Below, one piece after another: positions 45,845-57,455 of a DNA stretch of 64,000 bases. How positions within the stretch are numbered: the stretch's first letter is position 1; the number at the start of each line of letters is the position of its first letter. The notes beneath the pieces are model-generated. The model was not told the DNA's origin, searched no databases, and saw only the letters and a list, made by a program, of their open reading frames with translations. Origin of the DNA: Gymnopilus junonius (lineage: Eukaryota; Basidiomycota; Agaricomycetes; Agaricales; Galerinaceae); the NCBI GenBank assembly GCA_015501075.1, contig JADNYJ010000002.1, forward strand, positions 868,001-932,000. Direction: 5' to 3'. The position numbers and the translations under genes are program-made.

Positions 45845-47356
45845 ATGCTTCTTCAATTTCTCGTTCCCTATATCGTTCTCTCGCTGGCTTCGAGTGCTCT
45901 GAATGCACAAGCTCGTCCTTCCTTTCTCGGACCGGCGCAGGCGCCAACTCGTCGCGCTACAGTCTGCAATGGTCATGCTGAACTATGCAATCGCAGCTTC
46001 GGCAATGTCACTTTCGTCGGCGCCCATGACTCCTATGCCATTGGTGTAAACAATCGTGAGTCTAGAGGTCATATTCTACCTGTCACTTATGGTCTCTTCC
46101 GCAGTTGCCGCCAATCAAGACCAGCCCAGTAAGCAGAGAAAAATCTACCAATTCCGAAAGAAACTAACTCATTCTTTCAAGTAACACAGCAACTGAACGA
46201 TGGTATTCGAATGCTTCAGATGCAGGCCCATAATGAGACGGGCGGAATCAGGTTATGCCACACATCCTGCGTTCGTAATTACCTCCAAACGTGTTGCTGC
46301 TTTCTCTGCTGACTCTTCTAAACAACAGTCTTTATATGACGGGGGGACCTTACAGGCCTATCTAACCACAGGTTCGCAAGTTATTCTCTTGTGCTTCCAA
46401 GGCCTTTGCTGATGCATTTCTTATTGTCAGTGAAGCAATGGTTGGATGCGAATCCTACCGAAGGTGAGAGATATCAAAATTTGATGTAAATTTGAAGATG
46501 AACTGTTGTCTAGTGCTTTCGCTGTTGATCGTCAATATTGATGATTTACCTGCGTCGAGTTATGACCCGGTCTTCAAAGCTGTTGGCCTTGACACGGTAT
46601 CCTACACTCCTCCCTCCCTAACTATTCCTGCCTCTCAATGGCCAACTCTGGGGTCTTTGATCGACTCTGGCAAGCGTTTACTCACTTTCCTTGATAACGG
46701 TGCAGACCTGACATCTGTTCCGTACCTACTTGATGGTACGTACGATCTCCAAGTATTCCAAGTTCTTTTCGAGTGAAGGTAAATTTCAGAATTCACGAAT
46801 GTCTGGGAAAGTGCCTTTGATGTCACGGACCCAACTTTCGATTGCAACGTCAATAGAACCAAGGGCGATACCTCAACTCAGATGTACCTCATCAATCACT
46901 TTTTGGACACGACAGTTTTCAATCAGCCTGTGCCAGACGTCGCCCATGCCAATATCACTAACTCAGCCAGCGGATCTGGATCCCTCGGTGCACAAGTTGC
47001 TACTTGCGTTACTACTCAAGGTCGACCGCCTAATTTCATGCTCGTCGACGTAAGTTTTATTCGATTTGTGCATGTATACAAGTTTAAAATATACGTTCTA
47101 GTTCTACGAATACGGTGGTGGATCAGTCTTCCAAGTTGCAGCTGATATCAATGGCGTAACATATAACCCTTCGACTCCAGTCGCCTCCCCTGCTTCAAGC
47201 GCTTCTGGATCAGCTAGTTCGGGGAAAACGAGCGTTATTAGCTCATCGCTTTCCAGTGGAACACGGAGTTCGGCTCGTCTCTTAGATTTTAACCAACTCA
47301 TTGCTATGCTTGTCACTGCTGCTTCTATTATGATCGGACCATTACTTCTAGGATAA
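45845..47356 (+). CDS. PI-PLC-like phosphodiesterase, secreted, probably GPI-anchored
   Basis: Member of the PLC-like phosphodiesterase superfamily found in fungal cell walls. Met 45845 starts a signal peptide, MLLQFLVPYIVLSLASSALN. The X-domain motifs are FVGAHDSYAIGVNN, carrying the first catalytic His, and LNDGIRMLQMQAHNETGGIR with LCHTSC. Later parts read ANPTEVLSLLIVNIDD, WPTLGSLIDSGKRLLTFLDN, TFDCNVNR and MYLINHFLDTTVF. A Ser-rich stalk, SASGSASSGKTSVISSSLSS, leads to a hydrophobic C-terminus, MLVTAASIMIGPLLLG, as expected for a GPI signal. About nine exons, some very short (LAANQDQP). The second catalytic His is not certain. The substrate is unknown. Confidence 0.85.
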
Positions 47357-47458
47357 TTTTATTTAATTAGCGCATGTTTTTGAACATCTCAACGGACCAC
47401 ATCATTCTGGCAACCAATAGCGATAACAATAAGTACCGCAATATCTATCTTTTCCGTT

Positions 47459-48595
47459 CTAAGCGCCATTTATACACTCGTGGTCTATAGGTCGCTTCAT
47501 CGACTTGAGTTGATCTCCTTTTTCCGTGACGTGCATCAATTCGTCTTCGTCTTCGTCCTCTTCTCCTTCAACCTTTTCCACGCCCTGAATTTTCTTACGG
47601 CCACCTTTGCCCATCATTTGCCTTTGCATCTCGAACTCGCGTTCTGCGTATCGTAATTGCCGATCCCGCTCTAACCTCGCCGAAAGTTCCTTCAACAATC
47701 GACGTCGCTTTTCCGTGCCAAAATTTTTGCTGTCTTCTGGTGGTTCTGCCTCCTCGTTGATCAGTTTAATATGACTGCTAGAGGATTTTCTGCGCGATGT
47801 CTTCTTGTTTTCTGTAGATTTCCAGCCTAAGTCGACTTCCAGAGATCGTTCTGAAGGAGAAGCAACTGCGCCATCTGCTGTCTGCTCAATATTTTCCCTT
47901 TTGGCAAGCCGTGAAGCTAATGCATGGTATTAACATTTGTCCAAGCAGGGAAGCGAAGAAGCTCACCTTCTTCTGAACTCTCAGCGAAGACAAAGTGATT
48001 TCTCTTCTTTCCGAGACCAGCCACGTCGCTCTTGAAAATTTTAGCGTCCTGAAGAACTTTTAATTCGTTCTCATCAAGCCCTTCATCGCCGAGACTCTGC
48101 AGGTCTGATTTCAATAAGTCGGCCATTTCCATCAACTGATTCTTGATTTTATCTATTTTCTGAAAAGGAATGGACAACTGTAATGACGCAGATTTTAAGA
48201 CGACCTACTTTCAGGCCTGCGGCTCTCATAGTCCGGACATAATTTTCATCTTGAGTTTTGAGGACTTTAACAATATCTGTTGGAAGAGGAGCATTGCCTC
48301 TGCCTTGAACATGTACGCCTTCCTGCGACAATAGTCAAGTAGAATCAAAGCAAATTTAAATGCCTGATAATACCCTTGTCCTCTCCTTGGTCATCGAGAA
48401 ATAGAATTCATCCTTGTTTCTCTCAGCAGCCTTCTGCTTGAGACGGTTGAGACGATCTTGCTTGGAGTGGTAGTCCCTCGCACGCTTGACATAGTCGGCA
48501 TGTTTTTCAAGAAGACCGAGCTTTGCCCTGTGAGAGAGCTGGGAGCGCTCCTTGTGGTTGCGCCTGTGGATTGAGTTTCTGAGGGAGGAGGTCAT
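47459..48595 (-). CDS. UTP11: U3 snoRNP-associated protein UTP11
   Basis: Small-subunit processome component needed for 18S rRNA maturation. Met 48595 begins [20 protein letters not shown], the hallmark Utp11 N-terminus. [37 protein letters not shown] and, after an intron, [14 protein letters not shown] match the family. [13 protein letters not shown] follows. The C-terminal region has [20 protein letters not shown] with [15 protein letters not shown] and an acidic [11 protein letters not shown] run. Four introns. It converges on the PLC-like gene (102 bp between stops) and is divergent from the FAR1-type gene with only 113 bp between the starts. Confidence 0.94.
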
Positions 48596-48708
48596 GATGA
48601 AGAGGAGTGTGATGTGACATAACGCGTGACAAAGGATGATTTGTGAAAATTGACACGAAAAGCGGGATGTATTTGGAACGAGGAGAGCGAATTGTCCTCA
48701 AAATCAGC

Positions 48709-49948
48709 ATGAGCTTTCAACATTTTCGCCTGGGAGAGCTGCCCGTCCATCAGCCACAGCGTGTGTTTTCATCCTTTTCTCCTCTTTTTCATCTCATTCT
48801 CATCGCATCCAGCCCCCGTATCTGCCACTAAGCAGCCTTATGGCTCCGGCGACACTGACGACGGCTACACCCTCATTTTCGCAACCCTCGCCGCTTTTCA
48901 GGAATGGCGAAATGCCGAGGAGGAGCGTCATTGCGTCGAATTCGTAAAGGTATCTTTCAGCCGCTATCAATCTTATCGTCCAACTTATCACCTTCAGGGC
49001 GATACCCATGGTAGCAAGGCTGACCCCCCTCGGTTCAAGGACCACACCAAGCTCGTTTGTGCCAGGCACTCTCGCAGCGGACGCAAGAAATATATCAAGA
49101 AGCATCCAGAGCGTGTACGCAAGGTACCCAGTCGCAAAGTGAGCAACCACTATCCCTCGTTAATCGCGTATTCTCATTTCTGTTTCTTTTAGCTCGAAGG
49201 ACAGGGTTGCCAGGCCTCTATTAGCTATAAAACCTACTTTGACACTGAAGAAGTGCGAGCCTGTTGTAAGTTCACTCGTCCAATCTCTGTCTCTTCCCGT
49301 CTTTGTTGACACATTCTAGACATTTCCCAGCACTCTCATGAAATTGGCCTTGCGAATTTGCCATTCACCCGTCGCGGTCGCAAGGCTGCTGTGCAACAAG
49401 AAAAAGAGCGTAGTCGAAATAAGAGCGCCGCGCCTTCCGACTCTACCCCAGTTACCTCGTCTAGCACTGTCCCTGTAGGGCTGGAACCCCAGCAGGGCGC
49501 TAGTCAAGGTGTCTCGTCGTTTAGCACGGCCGTCTCCATGCTGGCACCTTTGCCAGCCCAGTCATTCCCTGCTCCGACAGCCCAACCATATGGATATACA
49601 CCTGCCATGAGCACATATTCCCCCATCCAGAGTCAGCAGAGTCTACCTCATGAACGGTGGGAAAACATGGCCACTCTATTTCAGGCAATACGCGAACATG
49701 CAAGAGCATTCGAATACCCAGCTGCCAGCGTTGCGGCTCTGGAGACTGTGCTCATCCGTTTATACCTAGAAAGCCCGATGGGTGTTTCACCAGGACAAAC
49801 GATGGGTAGTCTTCTCCACAATAGCATGATCACAAATCGGAACCAGCCCTCACAATCCGTATCCATGCACGCCAGTACGAATGGACACCAACCCGTGAAC
49901 GGGAGCACCAATGATGGCGGCAGTGTATCGAATGCGGAGGATGAGTAA
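48709..49948 (+). CDS. FAR1/WRKY-GCM1-type zinc-domain protein, single-domain
   Basis: Met 48709 (MSFQHFRLGELPVHQPQ) is joined across an intron with donor gtgtgt to PPVSATKQPYGSGDTDDG. The domain follows: YTLIFATLAAFQEWRNAEEE, KLVCARHSRSGRKKY, LEGQGCQASISYKTYF and SQHSHEIGLANLPFTRRGRK. The spaced Cys, Cys, His-x-His with a C-terminal basic patch is the pattern of FAR1/MULE-transposase-derived WRKY-GCM1 zinc domains. The C-terminal half is Ser/Thr/Gln-rich with a helix, WENMATLFQAIREHARAFEY, and ends in EDE. No transposase catalytic part or terminal repeats were seen, so it reads as a domesticated DNA-binding protein. Target and role are unknown. Confidence 0.7.
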
Positions 49949-50050
49949 TGGCCAAGTTATGACTGGCGCACTGCTAGATACCCTATTACGTAGTATTACA
50001 TAATTGTTACTGTACTCTGATCATGATTACTTCCACCTTTTCTCATCTCA

Positions 50051-51838
50051 ATGTCCGCCTTGAGCTTTGCTAGACAAGCATTTGGAAGGGAAAAGCCTCA
50101 TGTTTGTCCTTTTGGAACTTTCCCAACGCCCTCTGATAACCAGTTTTCCCAGTCTTCCATCACCGACTGGGTAGATATCCTTACTGCCAGCGGTGTAGCC
50201 GAAGAGGCGTACGACGGGTTAGTGAATCGGGTATCGGCTTCCTTTGCATACATCTTGACCCCTTTCAAGTATCCCAGAGCTAGTTGACTCAATCAACCTC
50301 CAGGCATCGGGGTATGTCTTTCTTAGGAAGGAAACACACCTCCGGGTCTAACCCCTAGATAGACCTGCGGAGGCATCTCGAGCTTTGCGGAAGAAGATTA
50401 AACATGGAAACCCACACCAGCAATATCGAGCGTTGGTGGTCTGTAGCCCTGGTTACCGTTTCACCATGTTTTCCGACGTTTTCATCCTATAGATCCTCAA
50501 GGCGCTCGTGGAGAATTGCGGTCAGAAATTCCAAAGTGAGATAAGGAATTGTAAGCTTTTTACATTGAAAGGACTGACAAAGTAGTCTAAAGGTACCTTT
50601 GCCGATGGGCATATGACCGATGCCCTGAAGCTACTTGCCAACGATCCCAGTGCTGATAAACGAGTGAAGAGGAAGCTCACACTCGTACTTGGATCCTGGA
50701 GAGATCAGTACAAAGTGATCCATCCATGTCGACCGTTGCTGGTCTGTATAAACACTGCCTTGGAAATGGAAGACGCGCGGGCCAACAGGAGCTTGCTGAC
50801 ATGATGGGCCTCACTTTGAGTGCCGAAGAGAAGAAGCGGATTGAGAAGCAAGAAGCTAAGCAAAAGGCGAAACAGGAAAGGAGACACGAGCAAAGAAGGA
50901 AGAAGAAGACAGGCGCAAGAAGAAGAGAATTCCCTTCGATTTCGAGAAGGCGAGCATCTTCTGCCATTTTGTTTACATAGGCTAATTTCTTGCTCAGGAT
51001 AAACCCAAGGTTCTGGCAAGTATCGTCGAAGCGTCTCAAGCTTCTAGTAACCTTGTAAATGCGATAACTGTAAGGATTCTGTTATGACAATGGTGAACTA
51101 TAGTAATCTCTCTGTAGCTGGTGAATCGCGCGACAGACAGTCTGTCAACAAATGAACGTGTTCAAGAATGCTTAGCCAAAGCCAAGCAAGCTCGGAAACC
51201 AGTCGTACGCTACATCCAGGTGTGATGTGCTTTGACTACAATTGAAGATGGATGTCGGCTGACTTTTTACTCTTAAGCTGGTTGAGAACGAGGAAGTCAT
51301 CGGGACTTTGATTGAGACCAACGATCGAATTAACGCTGCCTTAGAAATGTTCGAGGAACTGTCGGTCGCTGGCATCGATGATGAAGACCGTACCAAAGCC
51401 GTCACAGAAAGCATGGCAGCAGCAACTATTACACATCCTGAAAGCGGCATTCAAAGGAATTCAATGTCTGAGAATGCTGTTAAGGGCAAGAACCGCGACA
51501 TCAAACAACCCGCACACGTTTATCCTGATCTAGAAGACCTGAATTTTGGCCCTCTTGGTCACACCTCTGCCAATCTGCCACCTCCTTTGCGCCCGTCAAC
51601 TATGTCTGACGATGAGCAGGAGACTCCTAACCGAAGGGGGTCACTGTCGGACTTCAGCGATTATGAATCTTCTGACGAGGAAACTCATAAAGGACGTGTT
51701 GGATCATCGTCTAAGAAGAACTACGTGACAGTGTCCGACAATGAATATGAATCCACCATTCCATTTACGTCCGGATCAACGAAAGCAAAGCAACCCGTCG
51801 AGGATGATCCATTTGCGGACCCATTTGCAGATACATAG
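50051..51838 (+). CDS. LSB5: Lsb5-like VHS/GAT-domain protein, reading frame broken twice
   Basis: Lsb5 links endocytosis to actin. Met 50051 starts MSALSFARQAFGREKPH. VHS pieces are TPSDNQFSQSSITDWVDILT, ASRALRKKIKHGNPHQQYRA, LILKALVENCGQKFQ and KRKLTLVLGSWRDQYK. The frame breaks at about 50715: DQYK should run into DPSMSTVAGLYKH, one base short. A basic coiled region follows with a second break at about 50878 (GGAAAGG), before KKEEEDRRKKKRIPFDFEK. A GC-AG intron then leads to DKPKVLASIVEASQASSNLV, the GAT part IGTLIETNDRINAALEMFEE, and a tail with DDPFADPFADT. The coding sense on both sides of each break is strong, so this is a recent lesion or a base-call error, not a remnant. Confidence 0.82.
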
Positions 51839-52060
51839 GGAATCATAAAGAAACCTGTAAAAGTCTCTAATCTCTTATTTTTGTAGTTTCCACCCCTATG
51901 ATTTACCCCCTTTCTTTTTGCAACAAGTTCAAACGGATGGCACAACGGCTGGATTAAAGGTATCAATTTCTAAATAGCTTAATCGTAGTACATACATAGT
52001 AAAACGTTCGCACTTCCCGACATTCATCTTCCACCCGGCGTGCCAGACTGGTGTCTCGCA

Positions 52061-53712
52061 CTATCTTTTACGATAACCGTCGAGGACCACATGAGGCGTA
52101 CCTATCGCTACCAGTGAAATAGTTTTATCTTGAAAGATCATCATCCCATTGACAATACTCCTAGCCTTGTTAGTGATCCAGAACGGCCGTAGCGAATTAG
52201 GGAGGCGCAAGGCTATAAGCTCATCCTTATCATTGTACTCGGCACCGTTCTCGAGAAGAGCCACAATTAAACGGGGTATGGCTGCCGCCGTTCCGTTCAA
52301 GGTGTGCGCAAAAGGCAGACGGGTGGGTGAAGCATCCGCAGCGCTGCCTTGTGGGCGGTAGCGGATATGTAAGCGTCGTGATTGATAGTCTGTGCAATTT
52401 GAAAGTGAAGTCACTTCGCCCCAAGTACCGCGTCCAGGCATCCATGCCTCGATGTCATATTTGCGGTACGCGCTGGCACCCAGTTCCTCAGTGGGCATGT
52501 CAAGGACCCTATTAGAAGGCTTAGACATTGCTTGTGAAGTAGAGAAAAGGATCCAACCTGAAAGGCAAATTAAGACCTTCGAGGATAGACTTTTGGATGT
52601 TCAACATGTCCTCCATCATATTTTCGCTGATATCGTCTGCTGTAACTGCAAAGAGTTCAACTTTGGTAAACTGATGTACCCTGTAAAGCCCGCGGGTATC
52701 TGCTGACCGAGCGCCTGCTTCAGAGCGGAATGCGTGCCCAACACCCACAACTTTAAGAGGCAAACTCAAGGATGAATACACTTTGTTAGCGAACATCCCT
52801 GCTAATGGTATCTCTGAGGTTCCGGACAAGACAAGCTCTGGTGAAGAGGGGTGTGCCGAAGTAATATGGTACATATGTGATACGGGCGGATCGGCATCGT
52901 CTCGCGGTTGGAATCCACATCTGAGAGCGATATCAGAACGAACTACATCAGGGGTGGTGACAGGTGTGAACCCGTGCTGAATAGCTACGGAAATGGCATA
53001 ATTTGTTAAAGCGAGTTCCAAAAGGCTTGCTTCGTTGCGAAGGAAGTACCATGAGGTGCCCGTGACTGTTGAGCCGCTTTTGAGATCGAGAAGGCCGAAA
53101 TGTTCACTGATGGTCAGGTGGTCGCGTTTCAAGTCGGGAGGAAGTCTAGTAGGACCATGGGTTGACAGTGTTACAGCAGCAGACTCAGGTCCGAGAGGCG
53201 ATTTTGGATGAGTGTCATTGGGTATCGCAAGAGCGGAGAGCAGACACTGCCGTTCGGCCACATCAAGCTTTGATTCCAAATCTTTGACTTCAGCTTTAAG
53301 CTTGGAAGCCTCAGCTAGGGCGGTTTCTCGTTCAGTGTCGTCTGTACTTCGCCGTACTCGTTCTCCTATAGCTGAGCGGGTATTGCGTTTTGCATTAAGC
53401 TCGGCTGATATCCTTTTCCATTCTGCGTAAGCCCGTCCAACAGATGCTACGGCATCACTTGGAAGAAATGTCTTCCTGTTCAGAGCATTGAGTGATTTTG
53501 CGGTAACGTTTTCAGATATGGCTCGGTAGTCTAGCCTTGGCTGTGGTAGCTCGCTGGGGGTTGGCTTGGTGGAATACCCACATCTAGAAAATTGGCCTCA
53601 GATTAACGGTCAATGTGGAAAGTAATACAGATAATTAGAAGGGCTTACAAGAACAGGAATTCCTGGTTAATGAAGAGATAGACCTTTGTAAATACCGACT
53701 TGAAGGCAGCAT
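52061..53712 (-). CDS. Seryl-tRNA synthetase, mitochondrial
   Basis: Class II aminoacyl-tRNA synthetase charging mitochondrial tRNA-Ser. Met 53712 starts a presequence-like [20 protein letters not shown], joined through an intron (donor gtaagc, acceptor ctgag) to [20 protein letters not shown]. The N-terminal tRNA-binding coiled coil is [20 protein letters not shown] to [20 protein letters not shown]. Catalytic motifs: [15 protein letters not shown], motif 2 [40 protein letters not shown], and motif 3 [17 protein letters not shown]. The C-terminus ends at 52061. Two introns are seen. It is divergent from RFC4, 174 bp between ATGs. Confidence 0.93.
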
Positions 53713-53886
53713 TTGAAAGAGCAAATTGGTTGCTGAGAATTCTCGCGGCATCAAAATTCGTCTCGATTCGGCCCCTGATGTCACACAAATCGCGGTGTGA
53801 CATATGTGACCAAGCGCGTTTTGCTTTGGCGCGTCGGTCACACTGCTGCTTAAGTATTCTCACTCTTGAACGCCGGACATATAGTC

Positions 53887-55284
53887 ATGGAGAGATCAGC
53901 CGAAGCGCCTTATGAACTTCCATGGTGAGCACGATAGAATTCGACTGAATTAGTGGCTGAGTCTTCTAACAGGGTTGAGAAGTACCGTCCACAGGTGCTG
54001 GACGACATTGTGGGCAACCAAGAAACGATTGAACGCCTGAAAGTCATTGCCCGAGATGGAAACTGCCCACATATTATCATTTCTGTAAATTCATCTGTTT
54101 GCTGCTGCTCGTATCAACAACTTATGGAGGACTAGGGTATGCCAGGTATCGGGAAGACGACAAGTATTCACTGTCTGGCACATCAGCTGCTAGGTGACGC
54201 GTATAAGGAAGGAGTGTTAGAACTGAATGCATCTGACGAACGGTATGCTGTTTATCCTTCTATTTCTTCTCCCTACTTCATCTACAACAGAGGTATAGAC
54301 GTCGTTCGAAGTAAAATCAAAGCTTTCGCTCAAAAGAAAGTGACCCTTCCACCCGGCCGGCATAAAATTATTATTCTTGACGAAGCTGACAGGTATGAAT
54401 GATACTTACTTCATACTTAAATGTCACTAACTCTCTCCAGCATGACTCCTGGAGCTCAACAGGCTTTAAGGCGTACAATGGAAATATTCTCAAATACAAC
54501 TCGTTTCTGTTTAGCTTGCAATATGAGCAACAAAATCATAGAACCTATCCAAAGTCGCTGCGCAATTCTTCGTTACGCCAAATTAAAAGATCAAGAAATT
54601 CTTAAACGTCTGCTAGAGATCTGCGATATGGAGAAGGTTAGTGAAGTCTTTTACTTTACGAGGCGTTCTCAAAGGTTACTGTCAGGTGCAATACAATGAC
54701 GACGGTCTGACGGCTCTCATCTTCACGTCGGAGGGCGATATGCGACAAGCGATCAACAATTTGCAGTCTACGCATTCCGGCTTCGGCTTTGTGTCCGGCG
54801 ATAACGTTTTCAAAGTCTGTGATCAGCCGCATCCCATCACCATTCAAGCGACCATACGGGCTTGTTTGAAGGGTGATGTTGATACGGCAGTGGAGAAACT
54901 AAATGACCTATGGACTCAAGGCTACAGTGCTGTTGATATTGTCGTCACTCTTTTCCGTGTGGTTAAAACATTTGACGAGTAAGTATTTTACATGCTAAAT
55001 TCGATTGACGCTAATGTAACAAAGAATGCCAGAATATACCAAACTTGAATATATCAAAGTACTTTGTCTTCCTATTTCTCACTCAGGATTGAAATAACAT
55101 TTATGGCAGGAAATTGGATTCACACACATGAGGATATTGGAGGGTGTGGGGACACTTGTCCAACTGGCTGGTCTCGCTGCTCGCCTTTGCAAACTGGTAT
55201 GTCCAAATGTCTTTGGTTCAGATATTACTCTCTGATTCGAACTCCTTTCTCAAGCATTTGAAGCCTGATCTCTTCAAAGTCTGA
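53887..55284 (+). CDS. RFC4: Replication factor C subunit 4 (clamp loader small subunit)
   Basis: AAA+ subunit of the PCNA loader (yeast Rfc4, human RFC2). Exon 1 ([13 protein letters not shown]) is joined to [20 protein letters not shown]. Walker A is [15 protein letters not shown], then [27 protein letters not shown], Walker [11 protein letters not shown], the SRC motif [17 protein letters not shown], sensor 2 region [15 protein letters not shown], and the C-terminal collar [19 protein letters not shown] and [20 protein letters not shown]. The last exon reads HLKPDLFKV with the stop at 55282-55284. Eight or so short introns, all in phase. No defects seen. Confidence 0.96.
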
Positions 55285-55713
55285 CCGCTTCTTGTTTGCC
55301 CGCCTAACTGTTACTGTAGCCATAGTATATAATCCTGTAGGGCCGGCGGAGGCGGCAGATCCCGCTACCTAGTTGTTTATTCTTTTTCTGATTTCTGGAA
55401 TTCAAGACCTGTCTTAACATCGATAGCTGAGCCACTCAGCGCAACAGATGCTGAAGAACACAGTGTATCCGAACATTGATCAATACGATAATGATAATAA
55501 TGATGCTGATTATGATTATAATTTGGCTGAGTTTCAGAAATAGATACACACGCCTGCGATGTACAAGCAACAAAAGAGCCTTGACCACCGCAATCAACCA
55601 CCGACGAATAGGCTCGCGAACACGTTGGCTTGTGTCCTACACTTGCCGACAGAGAAAGACGAGACGGTAAAGATGGAGGAACAAAAACTAAAGGAAAATT
55701 GTCATGAATGCAT
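55285..55713. other. 3' flank of RFC4, no supported gene
   Basis: AT-rich stretch with an ATAAT-type low-complexity run near 55490-55530. Nothing else recognised. Confidence 0.4.
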
Positions 55714-56109
55714 CTACAATTCAACAATCCAAAACGCACCCATTTCGTCACCCCCATAGCGAGGTACAATATCGATGAAGGATAAATCCATTGCATATCG
55801 CTCCATCGCAGACCTCCAATCCAAACCTAGCAGAATATCGCAATCTACCAAGAACGGCTCGACAGAGAAATCCAAAACACAAGTAAAAGCTGTAGTGGAA
55901 AGGCCAAATGACAGGGCAAACGATGCAGCAGATGAAGCACCCAGATTGCGCGCATCCAGCCCCAACCGAAAAGACATGGACATCCGAGAAGGATATACCT
56001 GCTCAGAGTAACACGTGAAAACTGGGCGTCCTTGAATAGCTGACACAGACAAAGCGTGCGAAATATGACGACAAAACTGACGTAGCTTGCAAAACCGGGC
56101 ATCGGACAT
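55714..56109 (-). CDS. Small orphan ORF with retroviral-aspartic-protease-like motif
   Basis: 131 codons from Met 56109. The first 40 residues are Cys/His-containing (MSDARFCKLRQFCRHISHAL). The C-terminal part, SMSFRLGLDARNLGASS, FGLSTTAFTCVLDFSVEPFL then DCDILLGLDWRSAM, resembles the late strand and LLG.DW motif of RVP-type aspartic proteases encoded by gag-pol retroelements. The catalytic D-S/T-G part is not visible, so this is a fragment or a fungal orphan family that keeps only that half. It sits in the promoter of CFD1 in opposite orientation. An ORF on the same strand in another frame (55377-55796) overlaps it and is treated as noise. Confidence 0.4.
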   Translation of the reverse strand: MSDARFCKLRQFCRHISHALSVSAIQGRPVFTCYSEQVYPSRMSMSFRLGLDARNLGASSAASFALSFGLSTTAFTCVLDFSVEPFLVDCDILLGLDWRSAMERYAMDLSFIDIVPRYGGDEMGAFWIVEL

Positions 56110-56299
56110 CGTTTTTCACCTCTAAAACCCATGCTACCTTAAAAGGTAGCGGGAATTTGTTAATCACATCACTTGGAAAGATAAGATAAAGGAAGCTGAC
56201 AAATATAGTCACATTAGCGTCAGACTCATTCCCTCGATCTATTTGCCGCATAATCATGACCCCAATCCCTCTTAGGACCGAGTTCTACATCCGTCAACG

Positions 56300-57197
56300 A
56301 TGTCGTTGCAAGAGACCGCTGTAACACGACGTCTGCGGCATGTCAAACACATCATAATCGTCTTAGCTGGGAAAGGAGGGGTAGGGAAGTCGTCTGTCTC
56401 GACTCAATTGGCCATGAACCTTGTCGCCTCATCACCAACTGCCAAGGTCGGAATCTTGGATGTCGATCTTACTGGCCCTTCGATCCCCCGTATGTTTGGA
56501 GTAGATGGCAAGGGCGTACATCAAAGTAGCGATGGGTGGGTTCCTGTATATGCCGATGGGCCCAGTGCAAAACTGGCGTGCATGAGCGTTGGATTTCTAC
56601 TGAAGAATAAAGGTGATTCGGTAGTCTGGCGGGGACCTAAAAAGAATGCAATGATACGACAATTTCTCAGTGACGTACGTTGGGGAACTCTTGACTATCT
56701 AGTCATCGACACGCCCCCAGGTTCGTATGTCTTTCGGAGAAAAGGGTCCGATTACCTTTACTGACAGTGCGTTTGCAGGGACGTCAGATGAACATCTTTC
56801 TTTAATGGAACACCTCGCGGGAGTTCATTCACGTTTGTCTGCTGTCATCGTGACAACGCCTCAAGCTGTGGCTCTTATGGATGCCATGAAGTGCCTCTCG
56901 TTTACCCGTGCCGTAAACCTACCGGTTCTTGGATTAATAGAGAACATGAGTGGGTATGCTTGTCCATGTTGTGGAGAAGTCAGCAACGTGTTCTCTACAG
57001 GAGGTGGTGCAGAGATGGCGCGGAAAGAGGGACTCCGATTCCTGGGAAGCCTGCCCGTCGATACGGAATTGGTGTCGCTGCTTGATGGAGGACAAGAGGG
57101 TGAATTGGGGCTGCTGAGTCGATATGACAAGACGCCCTCGGCAAAACTGTTCAAAGAGATATTGAACGGCATCCTGGAATCAATGCAAGACAGTTAA
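56300..57197 (+). CDS. CFD1: Cytosolic Fe-S cluster assembly factor CFD1 (NUBP2)
   Basis: P-loop scaffold which, with Nbp35, assembles Fe-S clusters in the cytosol. Two exons, 56300-56720 and 56779-57197, give 279 residues. The deviant Walker A is [20 protein letters not shown]. Others: [55 protein letters not shown] (intron inside the PPG motif), [20 protein letters not shown] with the CPCC cluster ligands, and [20 protein letters not shown]. The absence of the N-terminal four-Cys cluster domain separates it from Nbp35. Confidence 0.96.
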
Positions 57198-57455
57198 TGT
57201 TGTGTAATTATTTTTAGGGTGTGGTAAAATTCAAGGCGCCTCGTTGCAGTTGGTTGAACCCCAATTTAGAAAGATGTATGTTGAAATCCGAACACGACGC
57301 GACTTTGGAGACCTCTCCTCTTCTTCTCTTACTCTCATGTCCTCGCTGTAACCCTTATTCTCTTTTCTCCTGTAGCCTTTGTTCATGTCCATACCCCCCG
57401 TAATCTTGATACACCAATTCTTGTACTACCTATTAAGCGTTCTCCTCACCCACCA

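Noticed and set aside
55377..55796. 139-codon ORF on the minus strand
   Set aside because: Overlaps the protease-like ORF in another frame, low-complexity His/Tyr/Asn content from an ATAAT run.
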